This document shows, piece after piece, positions 52,807-61,674 of a stretch of DNA of 64,000 nucleotides; position 1 is the stretch's first letter, and each line of letters starts with the position of its first letter. The notes beneath the pieces are model-generated. The model was not told where the DNA came from and searched no databases. It saw only the letters and a program-made list of their open reading frames with translations. The translations under genes were made by a program, and so were the position numbers. Where the stretch lies: positions 310,001-374,000 of the forward strand of contig CANLEH010000002.1 of assembly GCA_947489665.1 (NCBI GenBank), in the 5' to 3' direction. Source of the DNA: an uncultured Roseicyclus sp. (GTDB lineage: Bacteria; Pseudomonadota; Alphaproteobacteria; Rhodobacterales; Rhodobacteraceae).

Positions 52807-52977
52807 CGCGCTGCCTCCCTGGTCGTTGTAGCCCACATCATATGGGACGAAACGATGAAGACGAATTGACGGAGCGCGCCAATTCACTGTCATTTCGCGC
52901 CAATGCTTCGTCACCCTATGGATCGGGTCAACCGCATCAGCGCATAGTGCCGTGACGTCATCACTCCGGAGCGCAGA

Positions 52978-53970
52978 ATGGCCACGCGATATCCCATGGG
53001 CGCCAACATGAAGCAGACCGGTGCCATTTTGGGCATCGCGCCCGAAGCGGTGCTGCGCCGCGTCGGATTGTCAGCCACGCTGGCCGATGAGGAGGATTTC
53101 AGCGTCACCGCCGAGATGTTTTTTCGCCTTTGGGATGCAATGTGTGTCGAAGCGGACAGACCCGGGGTCGAGATGGACCTGGCCATGGCCTATGCGCATG
53201 GCCCTTTCATTCCGGCCATCTTCGCGTTTTCCTGCGCGGATACGCTGGCGTTGGGATTGGGACGCCTGTCCCATTTCAAGGCGCTGATTGGCCCGGCCAT
53301 CATGGATGTCACCCGGCTCGATGGGCAGTTGCATCTGACCCTGCGCCCATCGGACCCGAGCCTACGGATGCCCGCCCGAATGGGCCTATTCGAATTGCTC
53401 TACATCGTGGAATGCGCCCGTTCGTTTACGGGAGTGGAGTTGTATCCGGTCGCCTCAAGCCTGCCTGGCCCGTTGGATTTGGATCCCGCTGCCCTTGCCT
53501 ATCTGGGGTCCGCCCCAAAGACGACGGACGTTGTGAGCCTCACTTTCTCGCCCGAGGATGCCGACCGCCCCTTGATCACACGAAGCGGCGCTTTGTGGGA
53601 TACGTTGGAGCCCGGTCTTGTCGCACAACTGCGCGCCAAAACCGACGTGAGCAGCATGGCCGCGCGCGTCCGCGAGAGCCTGAGGGAGGCGCTTCCGGGT
53701 GGAGCTGCGTCGATCGAAGACATGGCCCGCAGGCTCAATCTTTCCAAGCGAAGCCTGCAACGGCGGTTGAGTGAGGAAGGCACGAGTTTCCAGGACCTGC
53801 TGTCGAAAACCCGGTTCGATCTGGCCGTGCAGTACCTGAAAAATAGCGACCTGAGTGTGCCAGAAATCTCTTACCTACTGGGCTATCGTGAAACGTCTTC
53901 GTTCTTCCGGGCGTTTCAGAGTTGGACCGGCATGACACCGGGCGATTACCGCAGCAAAGAGGCGGTCTGA
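52978..53970 (+). CDS. AraC-family transcriptional regulator
   Basis: 330 residues. The N-terminal ~200 residues are the Arabinose_bd-type ligand domain ([31 protein letters not shown]), and the C-terminal ~100 residues hold the double helix-turn-helix ([53 protein letters not shown]). The 171-base divergent gap to iorA makes the ior operon its most likely target. Confidence 0.92.
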   Translation: MATRYPMGANMKQTGAILGIAPEAVLRRVGLSATLADEEDFSVTAEMFFRLWDAMCVEADRPGVEMDLAMAYAHGPFIPAIFAFSCADTLALGLGRLSHFKALIGPAIMDVTRLDGQLHLTLRPSDPSLRMPARMGLFELLYIVECARSFTGVELYPVASSLPGPLDLDPAALAYLGSAPKTTDVVSLTFSPEDADRPLITRSGALWDTLEPGLVAQLRAKTDVSSMAARVRESLREALPGGAASIEDMARRLNLSKRSLQRRLSEEGTSFQDLLSKTRFDLAVQYLKNSDLSVPEISYLLGYRETSSFFRAFQSWTGMTPGDYRSKEAV

Positions 53971-54382
53971 AGCGGGCTTTGGGAGGACGAAGTGGCGGAT
54001 AGGACATCCGACGAAGGTTTCCGGCAAATTGTGGAAGAGCGATTTCTGGTCACTTGCCCGGACATTACTTGCCTCCTTTGGATTCACCCTAAAGGGTGCG
54101 CGCGCAAAAGAAGCGTGATTTCTGGCCAAGTCGACCAGGCTGCCTGATCGGCGGACCGCCGCACCTCGCCAACGCAGCGAAGACCCTGCGTCAAAGGCCT
54201 GCAAGCAGAGCCTTGTTCCCACGAAATCGCATTGCCAGGCGATCTCCACACCGCATTACGAGAGTTGCGACGGGCCGCCCTACCGGTGCCGTCGCGAACT
54301 CTCTTGCCGAATGAATGAAGGCTTGTCGCTTGGCCTAAGGTAAGACGTGATACGGCCAGGCAGGGTCGAGATGGATCATCTT
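53971..54382. other. Gene-free region downstream of araC
   Basis: No supported gene. There is a short perfect inverted repeat CACCCT-AA-AGGGTG at 54085-54098 without a T-run. Related short sequences containing GATTTCTGG occur near 54043 and 54115. The frames crossing it on both strands are short and show no family features. The promoter of the following gene starts at 54383. Confidence 0.6.
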
Positions 54383-54408
54383 GGAACTGAAAGCGCGTGA
54401 CCTGCGTT
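54383..54408 (+). promoter_or_regulatory. EcfG-type promoter of the AI-2E family gene
   Basis: GGAAC at 54383-54387 and CGTT at 54405-54408, separated by 17 bases, match the alphaproteobacterial general-stress sigma consensus exactly. The expected start of transcription falls at or next to the ATG at 54417, which implies a leaderless mRNA. Confidence 0.8.
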
Positions 54409-54416
54409 ACGTACTG

Positions 54417-55463
54417 ATGAATACGTCTTTCTCCGCATCAAAAGTTGGCAATTTGGCGATCATCATCTTGGTTGTCCTTGTGCTCTTCGTCGTGCTGGAC
54501 CAGGCGCAGGGGCTTTTTGCACCGGTCATCAGCGCAATTGTGTTGGGCATCGTCCTCGCCCCGTTTTGCAACGTGCTAGAACGATGGCGCATTCCGAGCG
54601 CCGCAGCCGCCATGATGATCTTGGCGGTCTTTTTGTGTGCAGTTGCGCTGATTTACCTGATCGTGGAGCCGACAATCAGTGAGGCCATCCGTAACGCCCC
54701 GATCATCTGGTCCGAGATGAGAACCCTATTCGATAGCCTGCGCGGGGCCGTGGAGGGAGTGCAGGAGCTGCAAGAGACAGTCGCGGATGCTCTGACAGAC
54801 GGTGAGGATGCTGAGGCAGACGCCGCGGCGGTGCCCGTTCCAAACCTGCTCGATGCCTTGTCCTACGGGCCAACAGTTCTGGGTGGCGTGCTTGTTTTTA
54901 TTGGCACGCTGTACTTCTTTCTTGCGACCCGTCGCGATGTCTATGCGCGCGTCGCCCGCTTCGTACCTTTAATTTCAGAGGCGCTGCTGCGCGATGCAGA
55001 GGTGCGGGTGTCGCGGTATTTCCTGTCCATTGCATTGGTGAACGCAGGCTTCGGAATTGCGGTGATGATCGTGATGTCACTGCTCGGAATGCCGCAACCG
55101 ATCATGTGGGGGCTGGCCGCTTTTCTGCTAAACTTCGTCCTTTATCTAGGGCCTGGACTGATTGCTCTGTCCCTCCTGCTGGTCGGCGTGGTTACGTTTG
55201 ACGGGGCAATGTCTGTCGTGCCGATGGCAGCGTTCATCTTCCTCAACATGATCGAGTCGCAGTTTGTGACGCCCACGTTTGTCGGCCGTCAAATGGCACT
55301 GAACCCTTTGATGGTATTCTTGTCGCTGGTCTTCTGGCTGTGGCTTTGGGGACCGATTGGCGGGTTAGTGGCAATCCCACTGTTGGTATGGTTGCGCTTC
55401 GTCGTGTCAGGCGGGAACGACGATAAAGTTCCGGAACCTGCGCCCTTGGATGAGGTGGCCTAG
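54417..55463 (+). CDS. AI-2E family (PF01594) membrane transporter
   Basis: 348 residues, about eight helices. The family layout is visible: paired helices at the N-terminus, a long soluble acidic stretch at ~95-150 (LRGAVEGVQELQETVADAL), and the conserved C-terminal part with GLAAFLLNFVLYLGPGLI (~240), FLNMIESQFVTPTFVGRQMALNPL (~280) and LVFWLWLWGPIGGLVAIPLLV. Members export diverse small molecules; very few really move AI-2. A TTG at 54381 could extend the frame by 12 codons, but it lies upstream of the EcfG promoter, so the ATG at 54417 is chosen. It is probably a general-stress gene. Confidence 0.88.
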   Translation: MNTSFSASKVGNLAIIILVVLVLFVVLDQAQGLFAPVISAIVLGIVLAPFCNVLERWRIPSAAAAMMILAVFLCAVALIYLIVEPTISEAIRNAPIIWSEMRTLFDSLRGAVEGVQELQETVADALTDGEDAEADAAAVPVPNLLDALSYGPTVLGGVLVFIGTLYFFLATRRDVYARVARFVPLISEALLRDAEVRVSRYFLSIALVNAGFGIAVMIVMSLLGMPQPIMWGLAAFLLNFVLYLGPGLIALSLLLVGVVTFDGAMSVVPMAAFIFLNMIESQFVTPTFVGRQMALNPLMVFLSLVFWLWLWGPIGGLVAIPLLVWLRFVVSGGNDDKVPEPAPLDEVA

Positions 55464-55657
55464 CCTCGCGGGACCGCTTCGACCGCTAAAGCCGGTCTGC
55501 CTTCGCTCGCATTCTGTGCCCCCAAGGCGTGACCTTCCCGTGATCAAAAGAAGCCGTGGAGGGCCGGCGGCACACCCTAGCGAAGTCCGGGAGTCATTTG
55601 ACTGGCCATTGGGAGTCTTACACTCCGGCGCACAATCATTCGTCACCTATCAGACAC

Positions 55658-55691
55658 AAAAAAAGCCCCCATCCGCACACAGGATGGGGGC
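55658..55691 (-). terminator. Terminator of the three-gene envelope operon
   Basis: On the minus strand a perfect 10-bp stem (GCCCCCATCC with GGATGGGGGC) and 7-base loop is followed by seven T residues, 29 bases after the DUF3618 stop. Confidence 0.9.
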
Positions 55692-55719
55692 CAGATCGCG
55701 TTTCGATCTTCCTATCGCG

Positions 55720-56583
55720 TCAAGCCGCTTCGTCCACCTTGTCGTCGGACTTCAGCGCCTCTTTCACACGTTTCTGCCCTTCCACCACGGCATCTTCCGC
55801 GGCTGCCTTGAGTTTGGCCTTTTCGGCCTGGAACACGCGTTCCGCTTCATCGAAAAGACGATCACGATGCGCGCCGATGGTTCGATCTTCAACTTGAGTG
55901 CGTGGGAGCATCATGGCCAGTGCAGCTCCGGCGGCCAAGGCAAGGCCTCCGACCAGCAAGGGATTGTCGTGCGCCGTGTTCCGGGCGGCCTGGGCGGCCC
56001 GTGCGGCCTCTGTCTCGGCACGCTCATGAACTGCGATTGCAGCTTCGCGGGCTTTGCGGATGCGGTCCTTTGCGCCATCGGGCAGTCCATCCAAGCCATC
56101 CTCGATCCGTGCGCGCTGGCTTTCGGCTGTGTCATACAGGCGTCCCTTGGCAGCGTCCAAACGGGTGTTGTGGTGCGTTTCATCGGTCATGGGGTGATCT
56201 CCTTCCAAAAAACTGTCGGATTGATCGGCTTTGATCGCGCTATCTGCGGCGGCTAGGCGGGCATCGAAGCCAGCCATTCGCGGCCTTGGCTGCCGAAACC
56301 CTGTGACGGTTGGGTGAGTGGTTTCATCGTAAGCGATGCGCGGGCCAGAGCGACGCGTGGCAGCTTTCAATGCCATCCAGGCGAGGCCAGCGCCTGTCAC
56401 GGCCAAAGGCCCAGGATTGCGCCGCACTGTCTTCGCTGCGCCTTCTCCAGCTTGGCCCAACAGGCTGCTGGCGCGCGCGACCAACTCAGCCGGGGCGAAC
56501 TGTGCCTCCAACTCCGTGAGACGAGCGCGCAAAATATCGCGTTCGGCCTGCAGCTCGCGCTCGATTTTCTTCGGGTCAGGCAT
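55720..56583 (-). CDS. DUF3618 domain protein
   Basis: 287 residues. The N-terminal DUF3618 segment (KIERELQAERDILRARLTELEAQFAPAELV) is followed by a membrane helix (PLAVTGAGLAWMALKAA, ~60). A helical Ala-rich stretch with a second hydrophobic segment (NPLLVGGLALAAGAALAMML, ~205) comes next, and a charged coiled C-terminus ends the chain. This is typical of small envelope stress proteins of unknown mechanism. It overlaps the holin-like gene by eight bases and is third in an operon behind a perfect EcfG-type promoter. Confidence 0.82.
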   Translation of the reverse strand: MPDPKKIERELQAERDILRARLTELEAQFAPAELVARASSLLGQAGEGAAKTVRRNPGPLAVTGAGLAWMALKAATRRSGPRIAYDETTHPTVTGFRQPRPRMAGFDARLAAADSAIKADQSDSFLEGDHPMTDETHHNTRLDAAKGRLYDTAESQRARIEDGLDGLPDGAKDRIRKAREAAIAVHERAETEAARAAQAARNTAHDNPLLVGGLALAAGAALAMMLPRTQVEDRTIGAHRDRLFDEAERVFQAEKAKLKAAAEDAVVEGQKRVKEALKSDDKVDEAA

Positions 56584-56977
56584 TTATCTGCTCCTTCATC
56601 AGGGCAACGTCTTGCTTGACGTTGGCAATGCTCCGGTTCGGCATCAGCCGCTTCGGCTTCAGGTCATGGAGCCCCTTTGCCGCGAGGATTGCCGCGACCA
56701 GCGCAACGCCACCACCAACGGCAAGCGCGGCCCAGTGGACGGCCCATCCGATGGAGACAAGCGCTGCGACACCGGCCCCGGCGAGCACGCCCACGGCGAC
56801 GAGGCCAAGGATGACCGCGCCGACCAGAAGGCCGATCGCAAGCCCAGCGCGGGACAGGTTCTCACCCATCTCTGCCTTGGCCAGAGCGGCCTCCTTCCGG
56901 AGGATGCGCCCGACTTGGCTGACCACGTCGGTCACAAGGTGCACTGTGCCTCGCCCGTGTTCATCACCAGCGTGCAT
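56576..56977 (-). CDS. Phage_holin_3_6 (DUF1469) family membrane protein
   Basis: 133 residues from the ATG at 56977, which overlaps the preceding stop as TAATG; a GTG five codons upstream is possible. An amphipathic N-terminus (DVVSQVGRILRKEAALAKAEM) is followed by two long helices (GLAIGLLVGAVILGLVAVGVLAG; WAALAVGGGVALVAAILAAKGL) and a basic tail. Despite the name these are chromosomal envelope proteins, often stress-linked. The middle gene of the EcfG-controlled operon. Confidence 0.85.
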   Translation of the reverse strand: MHAGDEHGRGTVHLVTDVVSQVGRILRKEAALAKAEMGENLSRAGLAIGLLVGAVILGLVAVGVLAGAGVAALVSIGWAVHWAALAVGGGVALVAAILAAKGLHDLKPKRLMPNRSIANVKQDVALMKEQINA

Positions 56978-57453
56978 TACGAATACCCCCACCGGCGGGC
57001 GTTTTGGTCAGGATAGGCGGCCTGATTTTCAGGAACGCTTGGGTAATTGTGACGGTCCGGCGCCGTTGCAATGGCGCCAGAGCGTTCAGATGCTTTCATC
57101 GCCCGCGCTGCAAGGAACCCAAGCGCCGCTGCGCCGCCAAAAAACACCAATGGGTTGCGGCGCGCGAATTGCGTCACGTCTTGCTGGATGGTCGACAGAT
57201 CGATGTCGCGTACGGCGGAGGCAGCATGGGCAAGATTGTCGCCCAAGTACTTCACGGCATCCGAGGCAAGGTCATTTCCTTCGAACGCGGTGCTGGCTTC
57301 GCGGAAATTGTCAGCCTGTTCTGCAACTTGGCTTGCGACGTGATCCTTGGCGGCTTCGGCTTTGACCGAGACGTTCGCCTTTGCGGTTTCTGCCACCTCT
57401 TTTGCGGTATCTTTGGCCGTCGCGGCCATCTTCGACGCTGTCGAGCGTGTCAT
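56977..57453 (-). CDS. Helical membrane-associated stress protein (ElaB/apolipophorin-like), unknown function
   Basis: 158 residues from the ATG at 57453, which follows an ideal AAGGAGCTCGACA. The first ~100 residues are a charged Ala/Lys/Glu-rich helix (ATAKDTAKEVAETAKANVSV). A single hydrophobic segment near the end (PLVFFGGAAALGFLAARAM, ~112) follows ARRN. The layout resembles ElaB/YqjD-type proteins that sit in the inner membrane. The C-terminal tail is Tyr/Asn/Arg-rich. It is first in the operon behind the EcfG promoter at 57577-57601. Confidence 0.75.
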   Translation of the reverse strand: MTRSTASKMAATAKDTAKEVAETAKANVSVKAEAAKDHVASQVAEQADNFREASTAFEGNDLASDAVKYLGDNLAHAASAVRDIDLSTIQQDVTQFARRNPLVFFGGAAALGFLAARAMKASERSGAIATAPDRHNYPSVPENQAAYPDQNARRWGYS

Positions 57454-57576
57454 TGTCGAGCTCCTTCGGTTTGCGGCAGACTGCGCGGGCTTTTTTGGAC
57501 AAACGTCCCCCTGGCAGGTCCGGCCGGGCCGAACCTGCAACGCGTCTCATCTGCTTGTGCTTGCTTGTATGGTGGC

Positions 57577-57601
57577 AACGGTTGGCGCACCCAAAGGTTC
57601 C
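57577..57601 (-). promoter_or_regulatory. EcfG-type promoter of the three-gene envelope operon
   Basis: On the minus strand GGAAC (57601-57597), a 16-base spacer and CGTT (57580-57577) match the consensus exactly. The 5' leader to the ATG at 57453 is about 115-120 bases. Confidence 0.82.
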
Positions 57602-57633
57602 ACCCTTTTGCGCCTGGACGTCGCTTTTTGCGG

Positions 57634-59136
57634 CTAGACCATTTCGTCCGGGACGAACGGCAAGGGCTTTGCCAGTCGCGCCTGTGCCTCGGGGTCAAAC
57701 GGCAACAAGAAGTGGCTTCTGTCCTGAGGTGGCGTCGCACGCGACTGCTTTAACAGATGGTTGATCTGGTCAACGACAGCACGCGGTTTGCCCGTGGGAT
57801 CAGGCGCATTTTCTCCGAGCCAGTGTTCGAAAACCCGCGGCCAGAGCGGCGCAACTTGCGCCTTGTTCGTCAGGTGCAGGCCTGCTTCCGTATCCCACCG
57901 AAAACTGCGTCCGTTGAGGTTGGCAGAGGACAGGATCGCCTCGTCCTGCCCAAACAGGGACAGCTTGGAGTGGACGTAGATCAATGGCGCACCATGCACG
58001 GTTGCAGCATCAGGCTCATCGGTCGTAGGCCGAGTTTGCGCAGGCGAGGCAAGGGCCAAACGGTCGCCCAGACCATCGCTTAGGATCTCCAGCGCTTCCA
58101 TCTGAACGTGTGCGCCGAATTGCGCATCCTCGGCCTCGTTGCCCTCAAACGCCACATCTTCCGGGGCGGCAGGCAAGACAAGGATGCAGGCCAGCGCGTC
58201 TTGATTTCCGGCCGCTTCAACCAACGCCTTGGCCAACGGTTTGTGGCGGAAGAATTGCGTTTCCAAATAGATCAGGCCTTTGCACCGCGCGACAGCGTCC
58301 AGGTGGGCTTGCTCTATCTCACTCACCAGCGGCTTCGGCGCGATGTGGATCAGATCCTGCGCGCGCTTGGTCGATAACGTGCGCAAGAAGCCCGGCGCCT
58401 GTTGCGGGGGATCTTCAACCGCTTCGGTCACGGCCTGGAAGCTGGCCAGATGCGTGGCGGCGGCTTGCACAACCGGCCCACGCGCGATGGCTTGAATATC
58501 CTGCCATGTGCCAGCTGCGGGTTGATCATGATCGAGCGTGTCGTATCGGCGATCGTTCAGATCCAGCCCGCCGATATAAAGCGCTTCATCATCTATGACC
58601 GCCAGCTTTTGGTGGTGTGTCGCGGGGACCATCGGCAGGTCATTGTTTGGCTCAACCCCGTCCAGTCCGGGTGTGAGCGGATCAACGTCTGTCTGCTGCA
58701 ATTGGTCCGCCGTTTTGGCGCGCAACACGCGCCTCGGCACATACCCGACGCGGGCTGGATGCATCGCGATCGCAAAACGCAGGCGCGCCCCGGTCGACAG
58801 TTCATCAAGCGCCGCCAACTGCCGTGCGGCCAGCCACGACCGGCGATGGTCTTCAGTGGCGATGATTGGGTCGAAGTCGCTGACCGTCAGGTTGATATCC
58901 ACGCCCCTGTTCAGAAGATGCAACAAAAGGTCGAACCATGTCGCGCCGATTTCCCGAGCCTCATCACTATGCAGGGCGGTCATTGGGTCGAACACACGGA
59001 AACATGCGCAAATCTTTGACCGTGCCGACAGGCACAGCTTCTCGAAGGCCGGGAAAGCCTCGCTTGCCGTGAAATAAACTTCTAACTTACCAATGGGGTC
59101 CTGATCAGTTTGGCGCGGCGGTTTCACTACTGTCAC
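57634..59136 (-). CDS. Phospholipase D / cardiolipin-synthase-like protein
   Basis: 500 residues with two HKD motifs: [22 protein letters not shown] (~175) and [25 protein letters not shown] (~390). The protein has no leader or membrane helix and is longer than bacterial cardiolipin synthases, closer to large PLD enzymes that hydrolyse or transfer phosphatidyl groups. Its ATG overlaps the histidine-kinase stop by four bases, so it is the fourth gene of nepR-ecfG-kinase-PLD. It probably remodels membrane lipids under stress. Confidence 0.88.
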   Translation of the reverse strand: MTVVKPPRQTDQDPIGKLEVYFTASEAFPAFEKLCLSARSKICACFRVFDPMTALHSDEAREIGATWFDLLLHLLNRGVDINLTVSDFDPIIATEDHRRSWLAARQLAALDELSTGARLRFAIAMHPARVGYVPRRVLRAKTADQLQQTDVDPLTPGLDGVEPNNDLPMVPATHHQKLAVIDDEALYIGGLDLNDRRYDTLDHDQPAAGTWQDIQAIARGPVVQAAATHLASFQAVTEAVEDPPQQAPGFLRTLSTKRAQDLIHIAPKPLVSEIEQAHLDAVARCKGLIYLETQFFRHKPLAKALVEAAGNQDALACILVLPAAPEDVAFEGNEAEDAQFGAHVQMEALEILSDGLGDRLALASPAQTRPTTDEPDAATVHGAPLIYVHSKLSLFGQDEAILSSANLNGRSFRWDTEAGLHLTNKAQVAPLWPRVFEHWLGENAPDPTGKPRAVVDQINHLLKQSRATPPQDRSHFLLPFDPEAQARLAKPLPFVPDEMV

Positions 59137-60890
59137 GCTGCCTCAGCTGAAACGTCGTCATCATTCGCGTCCGGCGTGGCGAACGCAGTGAACGTCGCTT
59201 CGAACCTGTATGTACCATCATCCTCTGTAACGTCCGACGTGCCGCCAAGTTGTGCAACAAAGGCCTCAACCAACCGCGCGCCCAATCCTGTTCCATCGTT
59301 GGCGATCTCATCCTGCACCGCACGTCCGAGTGTGTTCTCAACAATCAGGCTGATCCTACGATCCGCGTCAGCCGTCAGTCGCACGGAGATCCTAGGTGGC
59401 TTGCTCTCTTCCGGAGTGCCCAAGTACTTGATGGCGTTTGTTACCGTCTCATTGGCCAATAACGCCAAAGGCACGGCCTGATCGGGATCAAGACTGACCT
59501 TATCAAGCTCAAGCGATGTGACGACACCTTTGCCTTGCGGAATGCCCGCGCTGAACGAAGCCTGCACGACCTCACTCAACAACTTGTCGCCGCGCACGTG
59601 TGCCATCGTCGTACCGGTATAGAGCGCCTTGTGGATCGTCGACAGGCTCATGACACGGTCCTGAACGCGGCGAAGCACGCGGCGGGCATCGCCATCGGGG
59701 ACACTGCGCATCTGCATGTTCAGGATGGACGCAATGAGTTGAAGATTGTTCTTCACCCGATGATGCACTTCGCGAAGCAAAAGCTCCTTTTCTTCAAGAC
59801 TCTCGGCAAGATCCGCCCGGTCGCCCAACATGCGGTCGATCATCCGGTTGTAGGTTCCCGCGATCTGTTTGAATTCGGCAGGCGGGTTGTCGAGCATTGC
59901 GAAACCCGAGCCTGGATCATCGAATGAAAATGCCCCCATCCGCTGTCGGATTTCGCGCAGGTGTTGCAGCACCAGACGGTCCAGCGCCAGAAAGCCTACG
60001 CCAAAGGCCACGATCCACATCAGAACAGGGAATAAAGGCGTGAGGGTGCCAAATATTGGAACGGCGTAGTTCTGGACGGATCCGTTCCAAAGGCCCACCA
60101 CATAGACGCGATCTTCGATCAACGGAACGAGAGCAGCCAACCGCTGCGATCCGTCTTGTTGCACCACATTGAATGTCACGCCGCGTGGTGAAACGGCCAA
60201 GGCTTCGGGTTCAAGGTTAAGCGCCTCGAATATGCCCGCGTCGGTGATGCCGGTGCTCGCTGACAAAACCTGCCCACTTTCGTTGATCAGGGCGAGGTCG
60301 ACTTCTTCCACCTGCGCGGCCAAGAGAGTGTCGGTCAGGGTGTGAGGCAAAGAGATGGAGACTGCACCCAGAAACACCCCGCTCTCAGCGTCGAAGACCG
60401 GTGACACAACGGTCAGAAGTGATTGCGCGCCCGTCTCGGAATCAAGACCAATAATCACATTCGGTGTCGGGCGTTCGATGTACTCCTGCCACACCGGATC
60501 ATTGGCACGATCTATGAGCTCGCCAGACGAGGAACAGATGGCCCGGCCGTCCGCCGCCGTGAAATTTGCCAGGACGTACACCTCGGCATTGTCCACGAAC
60601 CGTTGCATGATGCGTTCGCAAAGCCCGGGGTTGTCCGCAGCCTCGACTGCACTGGCGCCGAGGGCTGACGCAGCACCGTGAGCGCGCCTGAGCAAAGCGC
60701 GCTCAGAGCTGGCCGCCTGAGATGTTCGCGCCAGAATATCGAGTTGTTCAAGCGTTTGAGCGTCACGTACGACGGCCGCTGTTTGGACAACGGCGATCAA
60801 CCCAAGTGGCAGAATGGCGAGGCTTAGAAACAGCGCCAATCGTGCCTTGAGCGACGTGACGCTGTTCCATACGCGTGCAAATGGCGTCAT
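59133..60890 (-). CDS. Membrane sensor histidine kinase, HisKA_2 type, of the general stress response
   Basis: 585 residues. TM1 lies at ~17-40, a periplasmic Cache-like sensor at ~41-275, TM2 at ~280-305, then a HAMP-like linker and the HisKA_2 dimerisation domain with the phospho-acceptor His in [23 protein letters not shown] (~385). The ATPase domain follows ([30 protein letters not shown]). Kinases of this class phosphorylate PhyR in the general stress pathway. The start overlaps the ecfG stop by four bases, so sensor and sigma factor share a transcript. Confidence 0.9.
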   Translation of the reverse strand: MTPFARVWNSVTSLKARLALFLSLAILPLGLIAVVQTAAVVRDAQTLEQLDILARTSQAASSERALLRRAHGAASALGASAVEAADNPGLCERIMQRFVDNAEVYVLANFTAADGRAICSSSGELIDRANDPVWQEYIERPTPNVIIGLDSETGAQSLLTVVSPVFDAESGVFLGAVSISLPHTLTDTLLAAQVEEVDLALINESGQVLSASTGITDAGIFEALNLEPEALAVSPRGVTFNVVQQDGSQRLAALVPLIEDRVYVVGLWNGSVQNYAVPIFGTLTPLFPVLMWIVAFGVGFLALDRLVLQHLREIRQRMGAFSFDDPGSGFAMLDNPPAEFKQIAGTYNRMIDRMLGDRADLAESLEEKELLLREVHHRVKNNLQLIASILNMQMRSVPDGDARRVLRRVQDRVMSLSTIHKALYTGTTMAHVRGDKLLSEVVQASFSAGIPQGKGVVTSLELDKVSLDPDQAVPLALLANETVTNAIKYLGTPEESKPPRISVRLTADADRRISLIVENTLGRAVQDEIANDGTGLGARLVEAFVAQLGGTSDVTEDDGTYRFEATFTAFATPDANDDDVSAEAA

Positions 60891-61435
60891 GCAGCCGCGG
60901 GTCCTGAGACAACCGCCACGGTGGCAGCGTCAGTCATTTCCAGGGCATCGTCTTCATCAAGCTCAAGAAGCTCGGCGAGGCGTTTCCGGGCACGGTTCAC
61001 GCGACTTTTGATAGTTCCGACGGCACAATCACACATGTCAGCGGCTTCCTCGTAAGCAAACCCAGATGCGCCGACCAGAAGCAACGCTTCACGCTGTTCG
61101 TCCGGCAACTCGGCGAAAGCCACGGCAAAATCTTTCATGGCAAGCCGCCCGTCATGGGCTGGTTTTTCAGAAAGCTGCGCCGTCATGGCACCATCGACGT
61201 CCGCGACCTCGCGCTTCACCTTGCGACGCGACGAATAGAATGTGTTGCGCAAAATGGTGAACAACCATGCGCGCATGTTTGTGCCAGCCTGAAATTTATC
61301 GATGTTCGACCATGCTTTGACGACGGTATCTTGCACCAAATCATCGGCGGCCGCGTGGTTGCGCGTCAGCGAACGGGCAAAGGCCCGCAGCGACGTAAGA
61401 TGCTCGACGAGCTCGTCGCGGGGATCATTTGTCAT
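60887..61435 (-). CDS. ecfG: General stress ECF sigma factor EcfG
   Basis: 182 residues from the ATG at 61435. Region 2 reads [33 protein letters not shown] (~14-46) then [19 protein letters not shown]. Region 4 is [44 protein letters not shown] (~115-160), as in EcfG proteins. It directs RNA polymerase to GGAAC-N16/17-CGTT promoters. The ATG lies inside the end of nepR (11-base overlap), and the kinase gene overlaps its 3' end. Confidence 0.95.
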   Translation of the reverse strand: MTNDPRDELVEHLTSLRAFARSLTRNHAAADDLVQDTVVKAWSNIDKFQAGTNMRAWLFTILRNTFYSSRRKVKREVADVDGAMTAQLSEKPAHDGRLAMKDFAVAFAELPDEQREALLLVGASGFAYEEAADMCDCAVGTIKSRVNRARKRLAELLELDEDDALEMTDAATVAVVSGPAAA

Positions 61436-61583
61436 TTTTTTCGGCCCCTTCCTTTGCCCTGAGTTGGGCAATCAAATCGAGGAACCGATCGGGCAACTCG
61501 TCCTTCATCGCATCGTCGTAGACACGTTTCAGGTTCTCATCGATCTGCTGTTCTACTCTGGATTTCTTACTGTCTGAGGCCAT
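61425..61583 (-). CDS. nepR: Anti-sigma factor NepR
   Basis: 52 residues on the minus strand, ATG at 61583, stop at 61425-61427. The conserved NepR core is plain: VEQQIDENLKRVYDDAMKDE and then LPDRFLDLIAQLRAKEG. NepR holds EcfG inactive until phosphorylated PhyR binds it. The charged N-terminus (MASDSKKSR) and short Lys-rich end are normal. It overlaps ecfG by 11 bases, so anti-sigma and sigma are translated together, and its promoter is shared back to back with phyR. Confidence 0.93.
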   Translation of the reverse strand: MASDSKKSRVEQQIDENLKRVYDDAMKDELPDRFLDLIAQLRAKEGAEKNDK

Positions 61584-61617
61584 GTCTCACCGGTACCGAA
61601 AAAATTGTCGTCTTCGT

Positions 61618-61646
61618 GGGAACCATTCAGCGCGAAAAAAGTTCCC
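61618..61646. promoter_or_regulatory. Symmetrical bidirectional EcfG-type promoter, nepR-ecfG / phyR
   Basis: GGGAAC (61618-61623) and GTTCCC (61641-61646) form an inverted repeat 17 bases apart. Read rightward it is GGAAC-N16-AGTT, 32 bases before phyR. Read leftward it is GGAAC-N16-GGTT, 37 bases before nepR. The same 29 bases therefore provide -35 and -10 elements in both directions. Confidence 0.78.
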
Positions 61647-61674
61647 AATAAAATGTGCACGAGGAGAAGTTAGC

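Noticed and set aside
53875..54249. A 124-codon minus-strand frame in the gap after the AraC gene
   Set aside because: No RBS, no family features, and it runs antisense into the end of the AraC gene; I treat the gap as non-coding.
54381..54416. TTG start extending the AI-2E family protein by 12 residues
   Set aside because: The TTG lies upstream of the -35 element of the EcfG promoter, so it would not be on the mRNA made from that promoter.
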